NCBI RefSeq assembly: GCF_002127325.2
Contig: NC_035435.2
Span: forward strand, 14,502,002 to 14,566,001
Length of the DNA stretch: 64,000 bases
Reading direction: 5' to 3'
From: Helianthus annuus
Taxonomy: Eukaryota > Streptophyta > Magnoliopsida > Asterales > Asteraceae
Shown here: in pieces, positions 50,358 through 62,427 of the stretch
Numbering within the stretch: the first letter of the stretch is position 1
Layout of the letters: each line of letters starts with the position of its first letter
Program-made: the position numbers and the translations under genes
The notes under the pieces: generated by a model
Databases searched by the model: none
Told to the model about the DNA's origin: nothing
The model's input: the letters and a program-made list of their open reading frames with translations, nothing else

Positions 50358-51455
50358 AAGAGTCCTCCAAGACGGGATGTACGCATACCCACCAACAAGG
50401 CGGAACTTCAGGGAATCATTGCTGCAGTCATCGCACAATACGAGGCCCATCACTCCGAGCGCAACGGAGGTACCTCAGGAAATAACCCACCCAACGGCTG
50501 CACCTACAAGCAGTTCTTAGGCTGCCAGCCCCTACATTTCGACGGCACTGGGGGTGCCGTAGCCTTCGTACGCTGGATTGAGAAGATGGACACTGTTTTG
50601 CGTGCGAGCAAATGCGCCCCAAGAGATCAGGTCACGTACATTTCCGGGCTGTTCCGAGATGGGGCTCTGTCATGGTGGAAACTTCAGGTTCAGACAATGG
50701 GCGAGGCTGCTGCGTATGCTCTCTCGTGGGACGAGCTGAAAGAGCTAATGCATAAAAAGTACTGTTCGAGAACAGAAAGCCAGAAGGTAGAAACTGAGTT
50801 CTGGAACTTGAAGATGGAAGGTCCAAAAATAGCTGAGTATGTGGAGAAGTTCCAAGTTCTATCGCGTATCGTTCCTTACATGGTAGATCCGGAGTTTAAA
50901 AGGATTGAGCGTTTCATTTGGGGATTGGCACCCCAAATCATGAGCATGGTAACGGCATCAAAGCCTGCCACAATCTCTGAGGCCATCAATCTAAGTGTAG
51001 CCCTGACGGAAGAGGCAATCAGGATGAACAAATTTTCAGCCTCTGAGGAGAAGAAGGAGACTCATGTAGAGTCATCTGGGGACAACAAGAGGAAGTTGGC
51101 GAATTTCAAACAGGGTACCCAGTCGAGTAGCGACGACAAGGCCAAAAAGAGAAAAGAGTACACGGGTATCCTACCAAAGTGCGACAACTGTCGACGTCAC
51201 CATAACGGGCGGTGTAGATATGGAAAATGTGGTAACTGTGGCAAGGTGGGACATGTCAAGGAAACATGTCAGCAAGGTACTGAACATGGAAATAGAGGTC
51301 AAGATGGTAACGGAAATCGCGGAGGAAATAACAACGACAACAACTATCAAGGCAGGGATGGTGACGATCAAGGCTGTGGCCAAGCATGTTTTAATTGCGG
51401 TGATGTGGGGCATTTCAGGAAGTATTGCCCTAAGAACACTCAGGCACGTGGATGA
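50358..51455 (+). CDS. gag: Gag of element J (second copy, no clear start codon)
   Basis: Open from 50358, just after TAG at 50355, to TGA at 51453. Motifs: PPRRDVRIPTNKAELQGI, then gag domain (GCTYKQFLGCQPLHFDGTGG, WIEKMDTVLRASKC, GALSWWKLQVQTMG, SWDELKELMHKKYC), Lys-rich linker, Cys-rich CDNCRRHHNGRC, and two CCHC knuckles CGNCGKVGHVKETC and CFNCGDVGHFRKYC. The first ATG (50586) lies inside the gag domain, so the true start is missing or upstream in the damaged first copy. It is truncated relative to usual Tekay-type gag at the N-terminus. Confidence 0.85.
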   Translation, partial: KSPPRRDVRIPTNKAELQGIIAAVIAQYEAHHSERNGGTSGNNPPNGCTYKQFLGCQPLHFDGTGGAVAFVRWIEKMDTVLRASKCAPRDQVTYISGLFRDGALSWWKLQVQTMGEAAAYALSWDELKELMHKKYCSRTESQKVETEFWNLKMEGPKIAEYVEKFQVLSRIVPYMVDPEFKRIERFIWGLAPQIMSMVTASKPATISEAINLSVALTEEAIRMNKFSASEEKKETHVESSGDNKRKLANFKQGTQSSSDDKAKKRKEYTGILPKCDNCRRHHNGRCRYGKCGNCGKVGHVKETCQQGTEHGNRGQDGNGNRGGNNNDNNYQGRDGDDQGCGQACFNCGDVGHFRKYCPKNTQARG

Positions 51456-52729
51456 AAGCTCAACAGCGGGGATAGAATCCAAGCGTGGATATCGGTACGT
51501 CTCATAATAGTCAATGTTACGCTCTATTTGACAGTATTGTCAAATTTTAGCTTCAGAAAATATAGTTGTTTTAGTAGTAAGTAACCTAGATACCCAGTTC
51601 TCGATAGAACAAGCCTAACGGAAGCTTCGATGTGATAATTGGGATGGACTGGTTGTCGAACAACCCAGCGGAGATTGTCGTCCGCACCCCGACGACGAAC
51701 GGAGAAATGATGGTGATTCATGGAGCAGGATACGCTCCTACGGATCATCAGGCAAAGAAGACACAAAAATTTTCGCACAAAGGATGTGTTGCATTCTTGG
51801 CTCATGTCGTGGAAAAAGAAGCCGAAGAACCAAAACCCGAAGACATCCCTGTGATTGGAGAATACCCCGAAGTCTTCCTCGAAGACTTGCCGGAATCGTC
51901 TCCTCAACGATTAATTCCAGGCCCTGCACCCGTAGTCAATGCATCGTAGCGACTTACATTTTCGGAGATGCAAGGAATGACAGAGAAGTTTTAGCAATGA
52001 ATAGAGAAGGAAGATAACAGACCAAAATTCCCTTTTGGGGTAACCCCATTACTACTCGTCAAAAAGAAGGATGATGATTTTCAAATAAACATCATCTACC
52101 GGGAGCTGAACAAGCTGACAATCAAGAATAAATACCCTCTTCCAAGAATTGATGATCTGTTTGATCAACTGCAAGGTTCAAGCTTTTACTCAAAGATCGA
52201 CTTGCGATCTGGATACCATCAGTTAAGGATACAAGAGGAGAGTATCCCAAGGACAGCTTTCAGAACTCGTTATGGGCACTACGAGTTTCTAGTTATGCCG
52301 TTTGGGTTGACAAACGCACTTGCAATATTCATGAATCCAATGAATCGAGTTTGTAAGCCGTACTTGGATAAGTTCGTGATCGTGTTCATCGATGATATCT
52401 TGATCTATTCAAAGACGAAGGCCGAGCACGAACAGCATTTAAGAGCCACTCTGGAGCCGCTAAAGAAGGAACAGTTGTATGCCAAGTTCTCTAAGTGCGA
52501 GTTTTGGCTACGAGGAGGTGCAATTCCTTGGGCACATGGTAAATGGAGATGGAATCCACGTGGATCCAACCAAGATCGAGGCATCAAGGATTGGGAAACG
52601 CCAAAGACGCCAACCGAGATTCGGCAATTCTTGGGTTTGGCTGGCTATTACCGAAGATTCATTAAGAACTTTTCAAAGATCGCTCAACCATTGACGCTCC
52701 TCACGCAGAAAGACAAAAACTTTGATTAG
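51456..52729 (+). pseudogene. pol: Protease-RT part of element J pol (broken)
   Basis: The protease is mostly lost (stops at 51500-51620). The frame is open at 51632-51949 (VIIGMDWLSNNPAEI.., PEVFLEDLPE), has stops near 51947-52010, then reads [58 protein letters not shown] (active site IDD, about 52390). Two one-base indels near 52513 and 52590 put about 75 bases out of frame and then restore it. TAG at 52727 replaces Trp. All pieces share one frame. Confidence 0.88.
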
Positions 52730-54673
52730 GGAATCGAACAGGAAGAAGCATTTCAGATATTGAAAGATAAACTTTGCAATGCGCCAATCTTAGCCCTACC
52801 GGAAGGTACAAATGATTTTGTGGTATACTGCGACGCTTCGCGTCAAGGATTGGGTTGTGTGTTGATGCAACGCCAAAAGGTTATTGCCTACGCGTCACGC
52901 CAGCTGAAGGAACATGAAAAGAACTATACCACACATGATTTGGAGCTTGGCGCAGTGGTTTTTGCTTTAAAAATCTGGAGGCACCACCTTTATGGGAGGA
53001 AGTGTACGATCTTCACAGATCACAAGAGCCTACAGCATATATTCAGCCAGAAGGAGTTGAATATGAGGCAAAGACGATGGGTTGAGTTGTTGAACGACTA
53101 CGACTGCGAGATTAAGTATCATCCAGGGAAGGCGAATGTGGTCGCCGATGCCTTAAGTCGAAAAGAGAGGATCAAGCCCATAAGGGTTAGGGCTTTGGAG
53201 ATGGTTGTTCGAACCGATTTTCCTCTGCGCATTCGTGCCGCGCAGAGAGAAGCTCTCAAGGAAAGAAACCTTGGAGAAGAGTATCTCCGTGGGATGGAGA
53301 AGTTATTGGTACCAAACAAGGAAGGAACGTTGTGTTTTGAGAAAAGGATTTGGGTTCCTTTGTTTGGAGGTTTAAGGAAGGTTATTTCCGATGAAGCTCA
53401 CAAGTCACGGTACTCTATCCACCCTGGAGCGGATAAGATGTACCAGGATCTTAAAGATTATTATTGGTGGCCTAGGATGAAAGGAGATGTGGCTGTTTAT
53501 GTGAGCAAATGTTTAACTTGTGCTAAGGTTAAAGCGGAATACCAGAAGCCTTCAGGACTTCTGCAGCAACCCGAGATTCCCAAGTGGAAGTGGGAACAAA
53601 TCTCCATGGATTTTATTACGAAATTGCCAAGAACGCCAAGAGGCCATGACACTATCTGGGTGATAGTGGATCGATTAACGAAGTCAGCACACTTCTTGCC
53701 TATCCGAGAAAAGGATAATACGAGCAAATTGGCTGAAATTTACATGAGAGAGATTGTTACACGCCATGGAATACCTCTCTCGATTATCTCCGATAGAGAT
53801 GGAAGGTTCATGTCAAGGATATGGCAATCCTTCCAAGAAGCTTTTGGCTCGAAGTTGAATATGAGCACCGCGTTTCACCCGCAGACTGACGGTCAAAGCG
53901 AGCGGACGATACAGACGTTGGAGGACATGCTGAGAGCATGTGTTATGGATTTGGGCGGTAGCTGGGATAAGCATTTACCCCTGGTTGAGTTTTCATACAA
54001 CAACAGCTACCATACCAGTATTGGTGCCGCGCCATTCGAAGCTTTATATGGGCGCAAGTGCAGATCACCGCTCTGTTGGTCTGACGCCGGTGATAGACAG
54101 TTGGTTGGTCCTGATGTAGTCCAGGAAACCACAGATAAGATTGCACAGATCCGAGATCGCATCAGTGCGGCTCGTGACCGACAAAAATCCTATGCGGATC
54201 TAAAAAGAAAACCTCTAGAGTTTGAGGTAGGAGAGATGGTTTTGTTGAAGGTATCACCCTGGAAGGGTGTGGCACGCTTTGGGAAGCGTGGAAAGTTGAA
54301 TCCGAGGTATATTGGACCGTTCAAGATCTTGGAAAGAATCGGGTTAGTAGCATACAAGTTGGATCTACCTGCTGAACTCCATTTGGTTCGCGATACATTC
54401 CATGTATCCAATCTGAAGAGGAGTCCAACACAAGTTACCGTTGCCATTCCCACCGACGAAATTCACGTTGACGACACGCTCTATTTCGTTGAAGAACCTG
54501 TTGAGGTCACGGATTGGAAAGTAAACAAGACCCGCCGGAGCAGTGTCAAGCTCGTCAAAGTTCGTTGGAACGCCCGCCATGGTCCTGAATTCACCTGGGA
54601 GCGTAAGGACCGAATGAAAGAGAAATACCCCCACTTATTTCCTAAGAACCCTGCTTCTACAAGCAGAACTTAA
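52730..54673 (+). CDS. pol: RNase H, integrase and chromodomain-like part of element J pol
   Basis: Uninterrupted for 648 codons to TAA at 54671. RNase H with [17 protein letters not shown] (about 52820) and [10 protein letters not shown] (about 53015). Integrase zinc finger [17 protein letters not shown] (about 53420-53530). Catalytic Asp in [14 protein letters not shown] (about 53608), SDRDGRF (about 53790) and Glu in [12 protein letters not shown] (about 53895). C-terminal [14 protein letters not shown] and a chromodomain-like end ([29 protein letters not shown]), thought in chromoviruses to steer integration toward certain chromatin. It belongs to the same frame as the broken RT upstream and has no natural start of its own. 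Confidence 0.9.
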   Translation, partial: GIEQEEAFQILKDKLCNAPILALPEGTNDFVVYCDASRQGLGCVLMQRQKVIAYASRQLKEHEKNYTTHDLELGAVVFALKIWRHHLYGRKCTIFTDHKSLQHIFSQKELNMRQRRWVELLNDYDCEIKYHPGKANVVADALSRKERIKPIRVRALEMVVRTDFPLRIRAAQREALKERNLGEEYLRGMEKLLVPNKEGTLCFEKRIWVPLFGGLRKVISDEAHKSRYSIHPGADKMYQDLKDYYWWPRMKGDVAVYVSKCLTCAKVKAEYQKPSGLLQQPEIPKWKWEQISMDFITKLPRTPRGHDTIWVIVDRLTKSAHFLPIREKDNTSKLAEIYMREIVTRHGIPLSIISDRDGRFMSRIWQSFQEAFGSKLNMSTAFHPQTDGQSERTIQTLEDMLRACVMDLGGSWDKHLPLVEFSYNNSYHTSIGAAPFEALYGRKCRSPLCWSDAGDRQLVGPDVVQETTDKIAQIRDRISAARDRQKSYADLKRKPLEFEVGEMVLLKVSPWKGVARFGKRGKLNPRYIGPFKILERIGLVAYKLDLPAELHLVRDTFHVSNLKRSPTQVTVAIPTDEIHVDDTLYFVEEPVEVTDWKVNKTRRSSVKLVKVRWNARHGPEFTWERKDRMKEKYPHLFPKNPASTSRT

Positions 54674-54696
54674 ATTTCGGGACGAAATTTTTCTAA

Positions 54697-54708
54697 CGGG
54701 GGGAGAAT
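54697..54708 (+). other. Polypurine tract of element J
   Basis: CGGGGGGAGAA directly before the 3' LTR, the position for plus-strand priming. Confidence 0.85.
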
Positions 54709-57700
54709 GTGACAACCCTCACTAAACCAGGTATCCGTACGATTTAATTAATAATTAATTACTGCTTGATTACTGTGCTTAACTGAAATTACTGATAAAC
54801 TGCTACTTGACTGTTGATACTTGTACATATCTGCATCATACTTTGAATTCCGTCACTACATTATTTACATGCTGAACTCTAGTGACAAACATGATGCAGA
54901 AAAGCACAGTAGCACTATAAACGGATAACCTATTGAACATGCTGATGAAGCCAGCATCAGGCAGACACTGCCTCTAAGGCCTGTATGAGCCAGAAATATT
55001 TTACTACACCCATAGTGAGTGTAGGGATACAAGGGTTGTAGAACTGCGTCTCTAGGAATAAGTTTCAGTGACTGTATGTGCCTAAAACATACACCGAGCA
55101 CAAAACACAGCACTCTAATCAAAGATTCAGCTTTTAGCTAACTGATAAAGTGCCAAAACATGGGGAAATATTCCTGACACTTTGGAGAAATAAGTTGTGT
55201 CACTAAAAATGTTATCTACGACACTTAAAAGCTTTATTAAGCGCTTTAACGGATTACTATCCAACTGAACAACCGGACTATACCCGGAACATAAAAATAT
55301 TGACAGTAACATTATTGGTCTTTTTCTGAGCCAGTAAGGGTCCCTGAATACCCTAACACCCGCATTAAAGCACAACACACTAGTACCCGAGTTAAACTCT
55401 AAACTAACTTGGTTTAACCTAACTAAATACTTAACCTCTAGTTGGAATCGAACTAGCTTACCCCCCCCCCTTGGGCCGATTCGGTCCCCATGTGACTAGT
55501 CTTGTACCATTTCTTGATTATAATATTAAATGATGTCTCAAATCTAGAGAACATCCAACCCAATGGTTAAAAACATTAGATTTTGCCTATAAGTAACATG
55601 AGTTGGCACATGAGATAATCACTTCACATTTCACCACCCAAAATTTCTCTCCTCTCTTGCTCTAGCTCACGGCCGAAACCCTTTCCCCCTCTCCATCCAT
55701 TTTCGGCTTCCATCTTGCAAGTTCCAACACCATACAAGTGTTAAGGGTCGCATACGAGGAGTCTTGGAGCAAACGGAAGACGAAGGACCTCTCTACCTAG
55801 CTTTTATCCACGCGTTTTTCGCATAGATTCTTCCCTAGCCTTGAGCTAGAGGTATAATGCTTAAAACACACTCTCGAACCATTCTAAAGTGGTTAATAAG
55901 ATATATGATGATTAAAACTCGGAATCTTGCATTTTGAAGCATTAAAGACTACTAAAATTACAAGTATTGTTGGTTAAAAGAATATAAGTTGTGTAAAAGT
56001 TGTAGTAACTGAAAATTGTGGTTACCTAGACCCGATCTATGTTATGGTAGCTCGGATCACCATTTAACCCGGTTTGGTTAAGATCATGGATCTTGACATA
56101 AGCTTGTTTTGAATGAGACAAGGGTTAAAAGGTGAAACTCTACCACACGAGAAACATGAACTTGTGTAAAAGTATTATTACTTGTAAAATAGTGTTTGAA
56201 ACTAGCGGATCTACGTATGTACAAATGGTATTTTCAAAGAACCACGTATCAAAGAAAACATGTTTTCTAAAAAGACGGATCTTACACTAACAAGTATGAT
56301 TTTTATAAACCACAAGTGTGTAGACACTTGTGAAATGAAAGGTTCGACAAAATAACAAACTTTGTAAAAGATGACGAGAAGTTGTAAAGATGGATTTACT
56401 TTAAAAACGAGGTTTTTACGAGATCGATCTACTTTATATAAAGATCCACAAAATATAATGGGATTTACACTATAATTTCGGAAAAACTACAAGTTCATGT
56501 GATTATGCAATTTACATACTTGTCGACTAGTTTGATGCGTCGGAAATTGATGATTGAATAAAGAAGTTGTTGAAATGATTTTGCAAAAGAAAATGATACG
56601 CTTGAAAGCGTGGCCACCTCCAGTTACAGGGGAAACTCTGGCGAAATTTTCTAAAACCTAACACTTAGAATTATGTACAAGTGTTAGAATTATTTTTGAC
56701 ATGTTTTCAAAATATATTTCGCCACGACCTTATTTACAAATATTCGGAGGTAGGATTTTCACAAAACTAAACGCGATAAATATATATTTGGTAAATATAT
56801 TTTCACAACACTGTTTATGATTATTTTATGAAAAATACACAAATATTATTTTTAGAGTAAAAATAATATTTACAAACGTTGACGAATCCAAAATAATACG
56901 AACGCTTCCACGATAAACATATAAGTTACAACGGTAATTATTATTACCACTCGAACGATAAAAACGTAACTTACGCATTATGCGGAAATAATTATGAACG
57001 TATATTTTAACAACGTATTATTTTTGGGGAATATTATGTAAAATGAAAATATAATATTTTTGAGAAAAATATTTATATTTTGGAATTGGAAATGAATATA
57101 TTAAGTGAGACTTAATGGTGTAATTCGAACACCCATGTATTAAATCCCCCATCCTTGGGAAGGAGATTAATTACCAAGTACATGCAAAGTATAAACACGA
57201 AATAGTTGTCTAACTATTTCCCAAAAACTTAAACTATAAAGCTATGGCACGGCCATCCGTCTAATAGAAATTAGCACATGTAGGTCGTTGCACAGCTGCC
57301 CGATTTGGAGTACTTGGTAGAGACGCACCGACTGTGAGTTCATGTCCCCTTTTTCTCTTAACTGTTTTCAGTTTTCTAAACTGTGGGGGTGAAATACATG
57401 TTACTATGATTACGAATATTTCTTACATGGTATGGTCAGCTACGGAAGGAACTATTAGGTTATGTGATTGGGTAGGCGAAATCTTAAGAACATTAGTCCT
57501 CGTAGTACGATCGAGGGATAGAAGTGATAGGCCTATTTGAGCATAACAAACCCCACCCATGCGCCCTAAGGTTGGACCATGTGGTGACTTTGTCTTAACA
57601 CCACCCATGCGCCCGCAGGTTGGACCATGTGGTGACCTTGTCGTAACACCACCCATGCGCTCGCAGGTTGGACCATGTGGTGACCTTGTCGTAACACCAC

Positions 57701-58249
57701 CCATGCGCCCGCAGGTTGGACCATGTGGTGACCTTGTCCTATCCCCTCCCATGCGCCCGCAGGTTGGACCATGTGGTTACACATTAACTGATATGTTTCC
57801 TTATTTGCTTTCATACCAGAGTTTACAAAATATTCACACTTACAATGGTTATAAAGGTTTATTCGCGCGCACATACTAAACACATGAACTCGCTCAACAT
57901 TATTGTTGATTTTTCAACTTACATGTATTTCAGGGAATTAAAGGATCTGGCACGGTATGGCACGTTTTCCCGCTGCACTAGTTTCCGAGCTCATCCGGGG
58001 TTTAGGGAATGTGACTCTTTCGTGGACAAGTCACAGTCCTTAAACTGTGTTTATGTTTTGTTTGTTTGTTGAACAAGATTATGGTTGTTAGGGTGTATTC
58101 CCGTTAAAACAATGGTATTGTATTTGGTTTTCAAAACTTAATGGATGATCTTGCATGTTTTTAATTCATATAGCTTTGTTATGACTAAGCTATGGTATTA
58201 AGAAGTCACACCAAAATTAACCACGCTTCCGCAAAGCCAGGGTGTGACA
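54709..58249 (+). repeat. 3' LTR of element J
   Basis: 3,541 bp, TGTGACAACCC to GGTGTGACA. Same five 48-bp repeats (57556-57780) and a shorter C-run near 55460. Followed by TAAAG (58250-58254). Confidence 0.95.
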
Positions 58250-58254
58250 TAAAG

Positions 58255-58476
58255 TCCGTTGAACAATGTTTACATTTCTGTTTTAAGATCCGCCTGTGGA
58301 TCCTTATACAACCGTTGTGTAATATTTTATTACACTTTCGAATCGGTTTGTATTATTATTACTTTAGACTTCCGCTGTGCATTGAACTGTGATTATTTAA
58401 CTATGATGATATCAACTACGTCACGATACTAAACACCGGGCCCATCGGTAATACGTGGAAATATCGGGGTGTGACA
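58255..58476 (+). repeat. 3' LTR of element K, terminal part
   Basis: 222 bp after the J target duplication, ending GGGGTGTGACA, which pairs with the TGTAACACC start at 40631. It is followed by element L gag beginning CACAG, the predicted target duplication of K. Confidence 0.8.
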
Positions 58477-60126
58477 CACAGCATGCACATTCTCTCCGGT
58501 AATACTAAACACCGGGCCCACCAGGAATACTTGTATGATTTGGATTTGTTATTCCTGAAATAGGATAGTTGTGTCTTGCTTTGAGGATCCTTACAGTCTC
58601 TCCTGGATCCTTTTGTCATCCTTTAAACGGATGAACCTAAGGGCCCTGTTTCTTACTTCATCAAGGTCCATGCAAGGTGTCATAACAAGATCATCATAGA
58701 ATTATGAATCCTTAGGCAAACCCATTTTAAAAGCTTCAACAGCTATTGCAATGTCTAAGTTAGGAATCTCTAAGGATTCTCTACTGAATTTAGTTATGTA
58801 ATCCCTTAATGATTCATTATGACCTTGGGTTACCCTATATAAATCACTAGTTAATCGTTCAAATCTCCTACTGCATGAAAATTGGCTATTGAACAAGTTA
58901 ACCAGATTAGCAAATGAGGTAATAGAGTAAGGAGAAACACTTAGCAGCCATTTGTGAGCTGATCCTGTCAAAGTGGATTCGAAACCCTTGAAAAGACTTG
59001 CTTCTTTTAACCTTTCTGGAATGGGGTTGATCTCCATTCTCTCCCTGTATTGAGCTACATGCTCTTCTGGATCAGTTGTGCCATCATAGAGCTTCATATT
59101 TGGTGTTTGAAACCTCTTTGGTATCTCTACATCACATATAGGTGGTGTAAAGCGAGATCCCCTGTGACTCCCATCCTGAATCTTAGGAATGGGTTTAACC
59201 ACTCCTAGGACACTGGATAACATATCCTTGATCTTTTGCAACTCGCTTGCCATAGCTTGGTTGATCCCTGGTTCCCGCACAAAGCCATGGTTAGTATTAT
59301 AAGATGTATTGAAATTGTTACATCCTGATTGATTTGAGGCTGGGATACCAGATGTGAATCCAAACTGATGTGATTCTGGAATGATCGTGGGACCAGATGA
59401 AGCAATAGTCTGCACGGGGATGAAGTCTCCCACATGAATCTCTGAACTTCTGGGTTGTTGACTCCTTAAGGATCCTTGATCCTGAAAGATATTGGATCCA
59501 GTATACATCGGAGCTGAAGGTCTTGGAGGATACTACATGGATCCGTGAACTTGCGATGAGGATCCTTGAACCTGTGATGAGGATCCTGGATGCTGAGGAT
59601 AGGATCCTTGAACTAACAGCGTCCCGATGTATCCTCCTGAACTAGGGAAGGATCCTTGATGCTGGAAGGAGGATCCTTGAGGCTGAAGAGAGGATCCTAA
59701 AGGCTGTGTCATTACCTATGATCCATAGTGCATACTCGATGATCCTCCATGGTACTGGACACCTGATGCCATAGAATGCTGAACAGTTGTTGCCGGAGTG
59801 GTGAAATCCAATGATCTGGGCACCAATAGAGAGTGGTCCTCTGTTGATCTCTTCAACTTCTTGATTTCATCAATCTCTCGCCTGTCATTAGTTTTATCCT
59901 GCTGTTGCATGTAATCCTTCATCTGCAAAATCAAAGAATAAAGATCATTGTTAGTAGGAGCAGAAGAAACAGCGGTAGTTGCTTTTGTGAAAACGGGGGT
60001 TTATTTCTTCGCAGCATTCTCAGCATTCTTTTAGGATCTAGAAGGAACAGGAGGCAATGGTGGAATGCCCTATGAAGAGGTTATCACTGGCATGGCGCTT
60101 GAAGTGTTCCTACCTTGAGAAGCCAT
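58477..60126 (-). pseudogene. gag: Gag of element L (many stops)
   Basis: Starts ATG 60126 (MASQGRNTSSAMPV). Stops lie near 60072, 60032, 60000, 59718, 59535 and 58704. The longest open stretch, 59508-58702, carries the gag domain (ANLVNLFNSQFSCSRRFERL, SLRDYITKFSRESL). The GSS-type repeats are present in diverged form (GSSSQVQGSSSQ). At the MKDYM-Q codon it has CAA, so the TAG of B, C and E is derived. The end near 58477-58570 contains a small insertion relative to the other copies. Confidence 0.88.
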
Positions 60127-60191
60127 GTGGTTGAAGGTAATGAACATAAATGAATGAAATGAACAAGTTTTTCAAAGATGAAGCACCAATT

Positions 60192-60209
60192 GCCCCACGG
60201 TGGGCGCCA
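60192..60209 (-). other. Primer binding site, element L
   Basis: Minus strand TGGCGCCCACCGTGGGGC, identical to A and C, three bases inside the LTR end. Confidence 0.85.
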
Positions 60210-60212
60210 AAC

Positions 60213-61610
60213 TATTTTGGTCAAAAATCACACAAGGATAATGTAACCAAATCTGATTTTTGTGAGGTTAGATGCTTGGTCAATTGAACAAAAGTATGAA
60301 CAATGAATGAACGAAAATGATGATGAATACAAGGATTTGTACGAGGAAAAAGTCCTTGATCAGTGAAGGATCTCCGGTATAAAAAACCTCGGATAGTGAA
60401 AACTATCACTATCAACTATATTGAACAAATAAAGATTACAACTTTGGATGATCACAAGCTTGTTACAAAGACTGATAGTGTGTGTGTGTAATTGCCAACA
60501 AATTGTAGAGAGTTCGAATGTATGTGTGAAGTGTGTAACTTTTTCTAAATAAAGCTTGTTATCCCATTCAAAAATAGAAACTATCTAACTAACTAACTAT
60601 CCGAATAATATGCTAGTCTCCCCACGATCACCATAACGGTCATGAAACTCTTGCACGTGCAACAATATGGAGCATATTCCCCTGGAATCTCGGCAAGAAC
60701 AAGTCTCCTTCGAATACACCTACAAAACAAGCTAAAGGATGATGGAAACAATTGTTAGTTTAGAATAATAAAGAGGATCCTGGATCCTTAGCCTTCCTGT
60801 TAGGGCTGTAAATGAACCAAACGTTCAGCAAACAATTCATGAACCGTTCGGCGGTAAGTTCGTTTATGTTCGTTTGGTTAGCTTAACGAACGAACATGAA
60901 CAAAAAATTTCGTTCGGTTAGCTTAGCGAGCGAACACGGACACAGATCTCGTTCGTTTGACTGCATTCGTGAACGTTCGGTTACGTTCGTTTGTGTTCAT
61001 TTGATCATATTAAAAAAAATTAAATAATAAACCTTTTATCTAAACATAATGAAGACTTGAAACCCTAACCTATTTTTTTCTCAGTTAGCTAAAATTTGGA
61101 CATTCTAAGACATTTTTGGGATAATTATATCTAAGTTAGTTAAACTTGATTCATCTTCTAGTGGTGTATTAGACTACTTATGTTTTGATTTATCATTTGA
61201 TGGTTGTATTTAACTACCTATATTCAATGTTTAAGGATAACAATCTTTTTATTTTTTATTTTCAAGTTATATGTTTGTTTGCGTTCGGTTTTATTTGTTT
61301 GCGTTCGTTTGTGTTTGAGACCAGTGTTCACGAACTGTTCGTGAACAACTGAATTTCCTTAATGAACGAACATGAACATACGCGTATGTTCGGTATGCGT
61401 TCGTGTGAAAAGTTTGCGAACATGTTAATTTCCTTAACGAACGAACACAAACATGGTCTTGTTTTCGTGTTTGTTCGGTTCGTTTACATCCCTACTTCCT
61501 GTACCATTTCCATTTCCTGAGGATCCTCGATTCTTACTAAACTAAGGATCCTTAACCCAGGCTACACTAAGGATCCGTGATCCATAACTAATAAAATTCT
61601 ATCCCTAACT
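60213..61610 (-). repeat. 5' LTR of element L (split by a MITE)
   Basis: LTR sequence is 60213-60800 plus 61503-61610, about 696 bp without the MITE. On the minus strand the start is AGTTAGGG (TG mutated) and the end CAAAATA (CA mutated), signs of age. It keeps the hairpin block in the form GATAGTG..CACTATC (about 60390-60415). Confidence 0.82.
60801..61494. mobile_element. hAT-like MITE in the element L LTR
   Basis: 694 bp with terminal inverted repeats TAGGGCTGTAAATGAACCAA and, from the other end, TAGGGATGTAAACGAACCGA. It is flanked by the perfect 8-bp duplication CTTCCTGT (60793-60800, 61495-61502), the length made by hAT transposases. The interior is rich in GAACG/CGTTC motifs in both orientations, with an AT-rich middle and no ORF. 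Strand cannot be assigned. Confidence 0.92.
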
Positions 61611-62427
61611 GCTATATAACCGCAATGATAAGCTAGACCTATCAAATCGATTGACGTCACCTCACCGCAACGGCTAGTTGCATCCGTAATGGCTAGTCCA
61701 CTTCAATGGGAAATTTGGTTGATCAATTTAGTTGATAATCAACCATATTTGGGGGAAATTCTTAGGGGTTAAATTTTATACTTATGAATCACTTATCTTT
61801 AGACCCGCCTGGATCACTGATCCTTAAAGTCTGATGCAGGAAGTCTGAGGATCACGGATCCTTATTATTTTTATAACTTAACTAACAGTTGTTCCTTGTA
61901 TATTTTCGTAATGGCATGCAGGTCATGGGTAATGTGGACTGAGTCATGGCGAGAATATCGAACTGGAATCGTTGAAGATGTTGCACGTATGGAAATGGCT
62001 CAACGTTAACTTGGTTGGACATGGTCTTGCACATATTTCGGACTTGTTTGTTATTTCTATTTTAAAGGGGTTGATCAAGTATAGATAATAACAACTGCTA
62101 TTAGCAGAAAACACACACTCTCTCTCGCGAACATTAGCTCTCAAACACACTTTCACTTTAGCAAACATTGTACAACACTTGATCAATTTCCGAAGTTGTA
62201 AACTCTTGTTAGTTTAATACATTTTATAGTGATAGTTTTCACTATCCGAGGTTTTTTTGTGCCGGAGATCACATTGAGATCTAGGGATTTTTTCTCGTAC
62301 AAAACCTTGTGTTCATTTTTCATTACATTTCACATTTGTTCATTCAATTGTCAAACATACAAGCACACTACCTCACAAAATCAGAGATTTGATTACATTA
62401 TCCTTTCTTTTATTTTTGACCAAAACA
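61611..62427 (+). mobile_element. Element M: older Tat-type element, 3' end
   Basis: 61611-61759 matches the end of the F 3' UTR (AACGGCTAGT, about 61669; purine tract TTTGGGGGAAAT), followed by the LTR. The remainder is left of L and not in the window, or lost. L interrupts it. Confidence 0.82.
61760..62427 (+). repeat. 3' LTR of element M
   Basis: 668 bp, beginning TCTTAGGGG (TG mutated to TC) and ending CCAAAACA. Hairpin block in the form ATAGTG..CACTAT at about 62226-62248. Sequence after it (AAAATGTTAAAC) is not from a recognised element. Confidence 0.85.

Larger units (their letters stand above)
44437..58249 (+). mobile_element. Element J: large chromovirus (Tekay/Del-like) Ty3/gypsy retrotransposon
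   Basis: 13.8 kb, flanked by TAAAG at 44432-44436 and 58250-58254, inside the LTR of K. LTRs are 3,543 and 3,541 bp and differ by roughly 1% by eye. Internal region: initiator-Met primer site, repeat-rich leader, a degenerate gag copy, a second better gag, pol with several stops, a long intact pol 3' part with integrase and chromodomain-like end, polypurine tract. The C-terminal chromodomain-like segment places it in the chromoviruses. Confidence 0.94.
58477..61610 (-). mobile_element. Element L: older Tat-type element, 5' part
   Basis: Minus strand: 5' LTR (61610 to 60213, carrying a MITE), primer site, gag start, cut at 58477 by K. It is closer to F and M than to A/B/C/E. Its outer LTR end abuts sequence matching the end of a Tat 3' UTR (element M), so L inserted into M. 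Confidence 0.85.
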
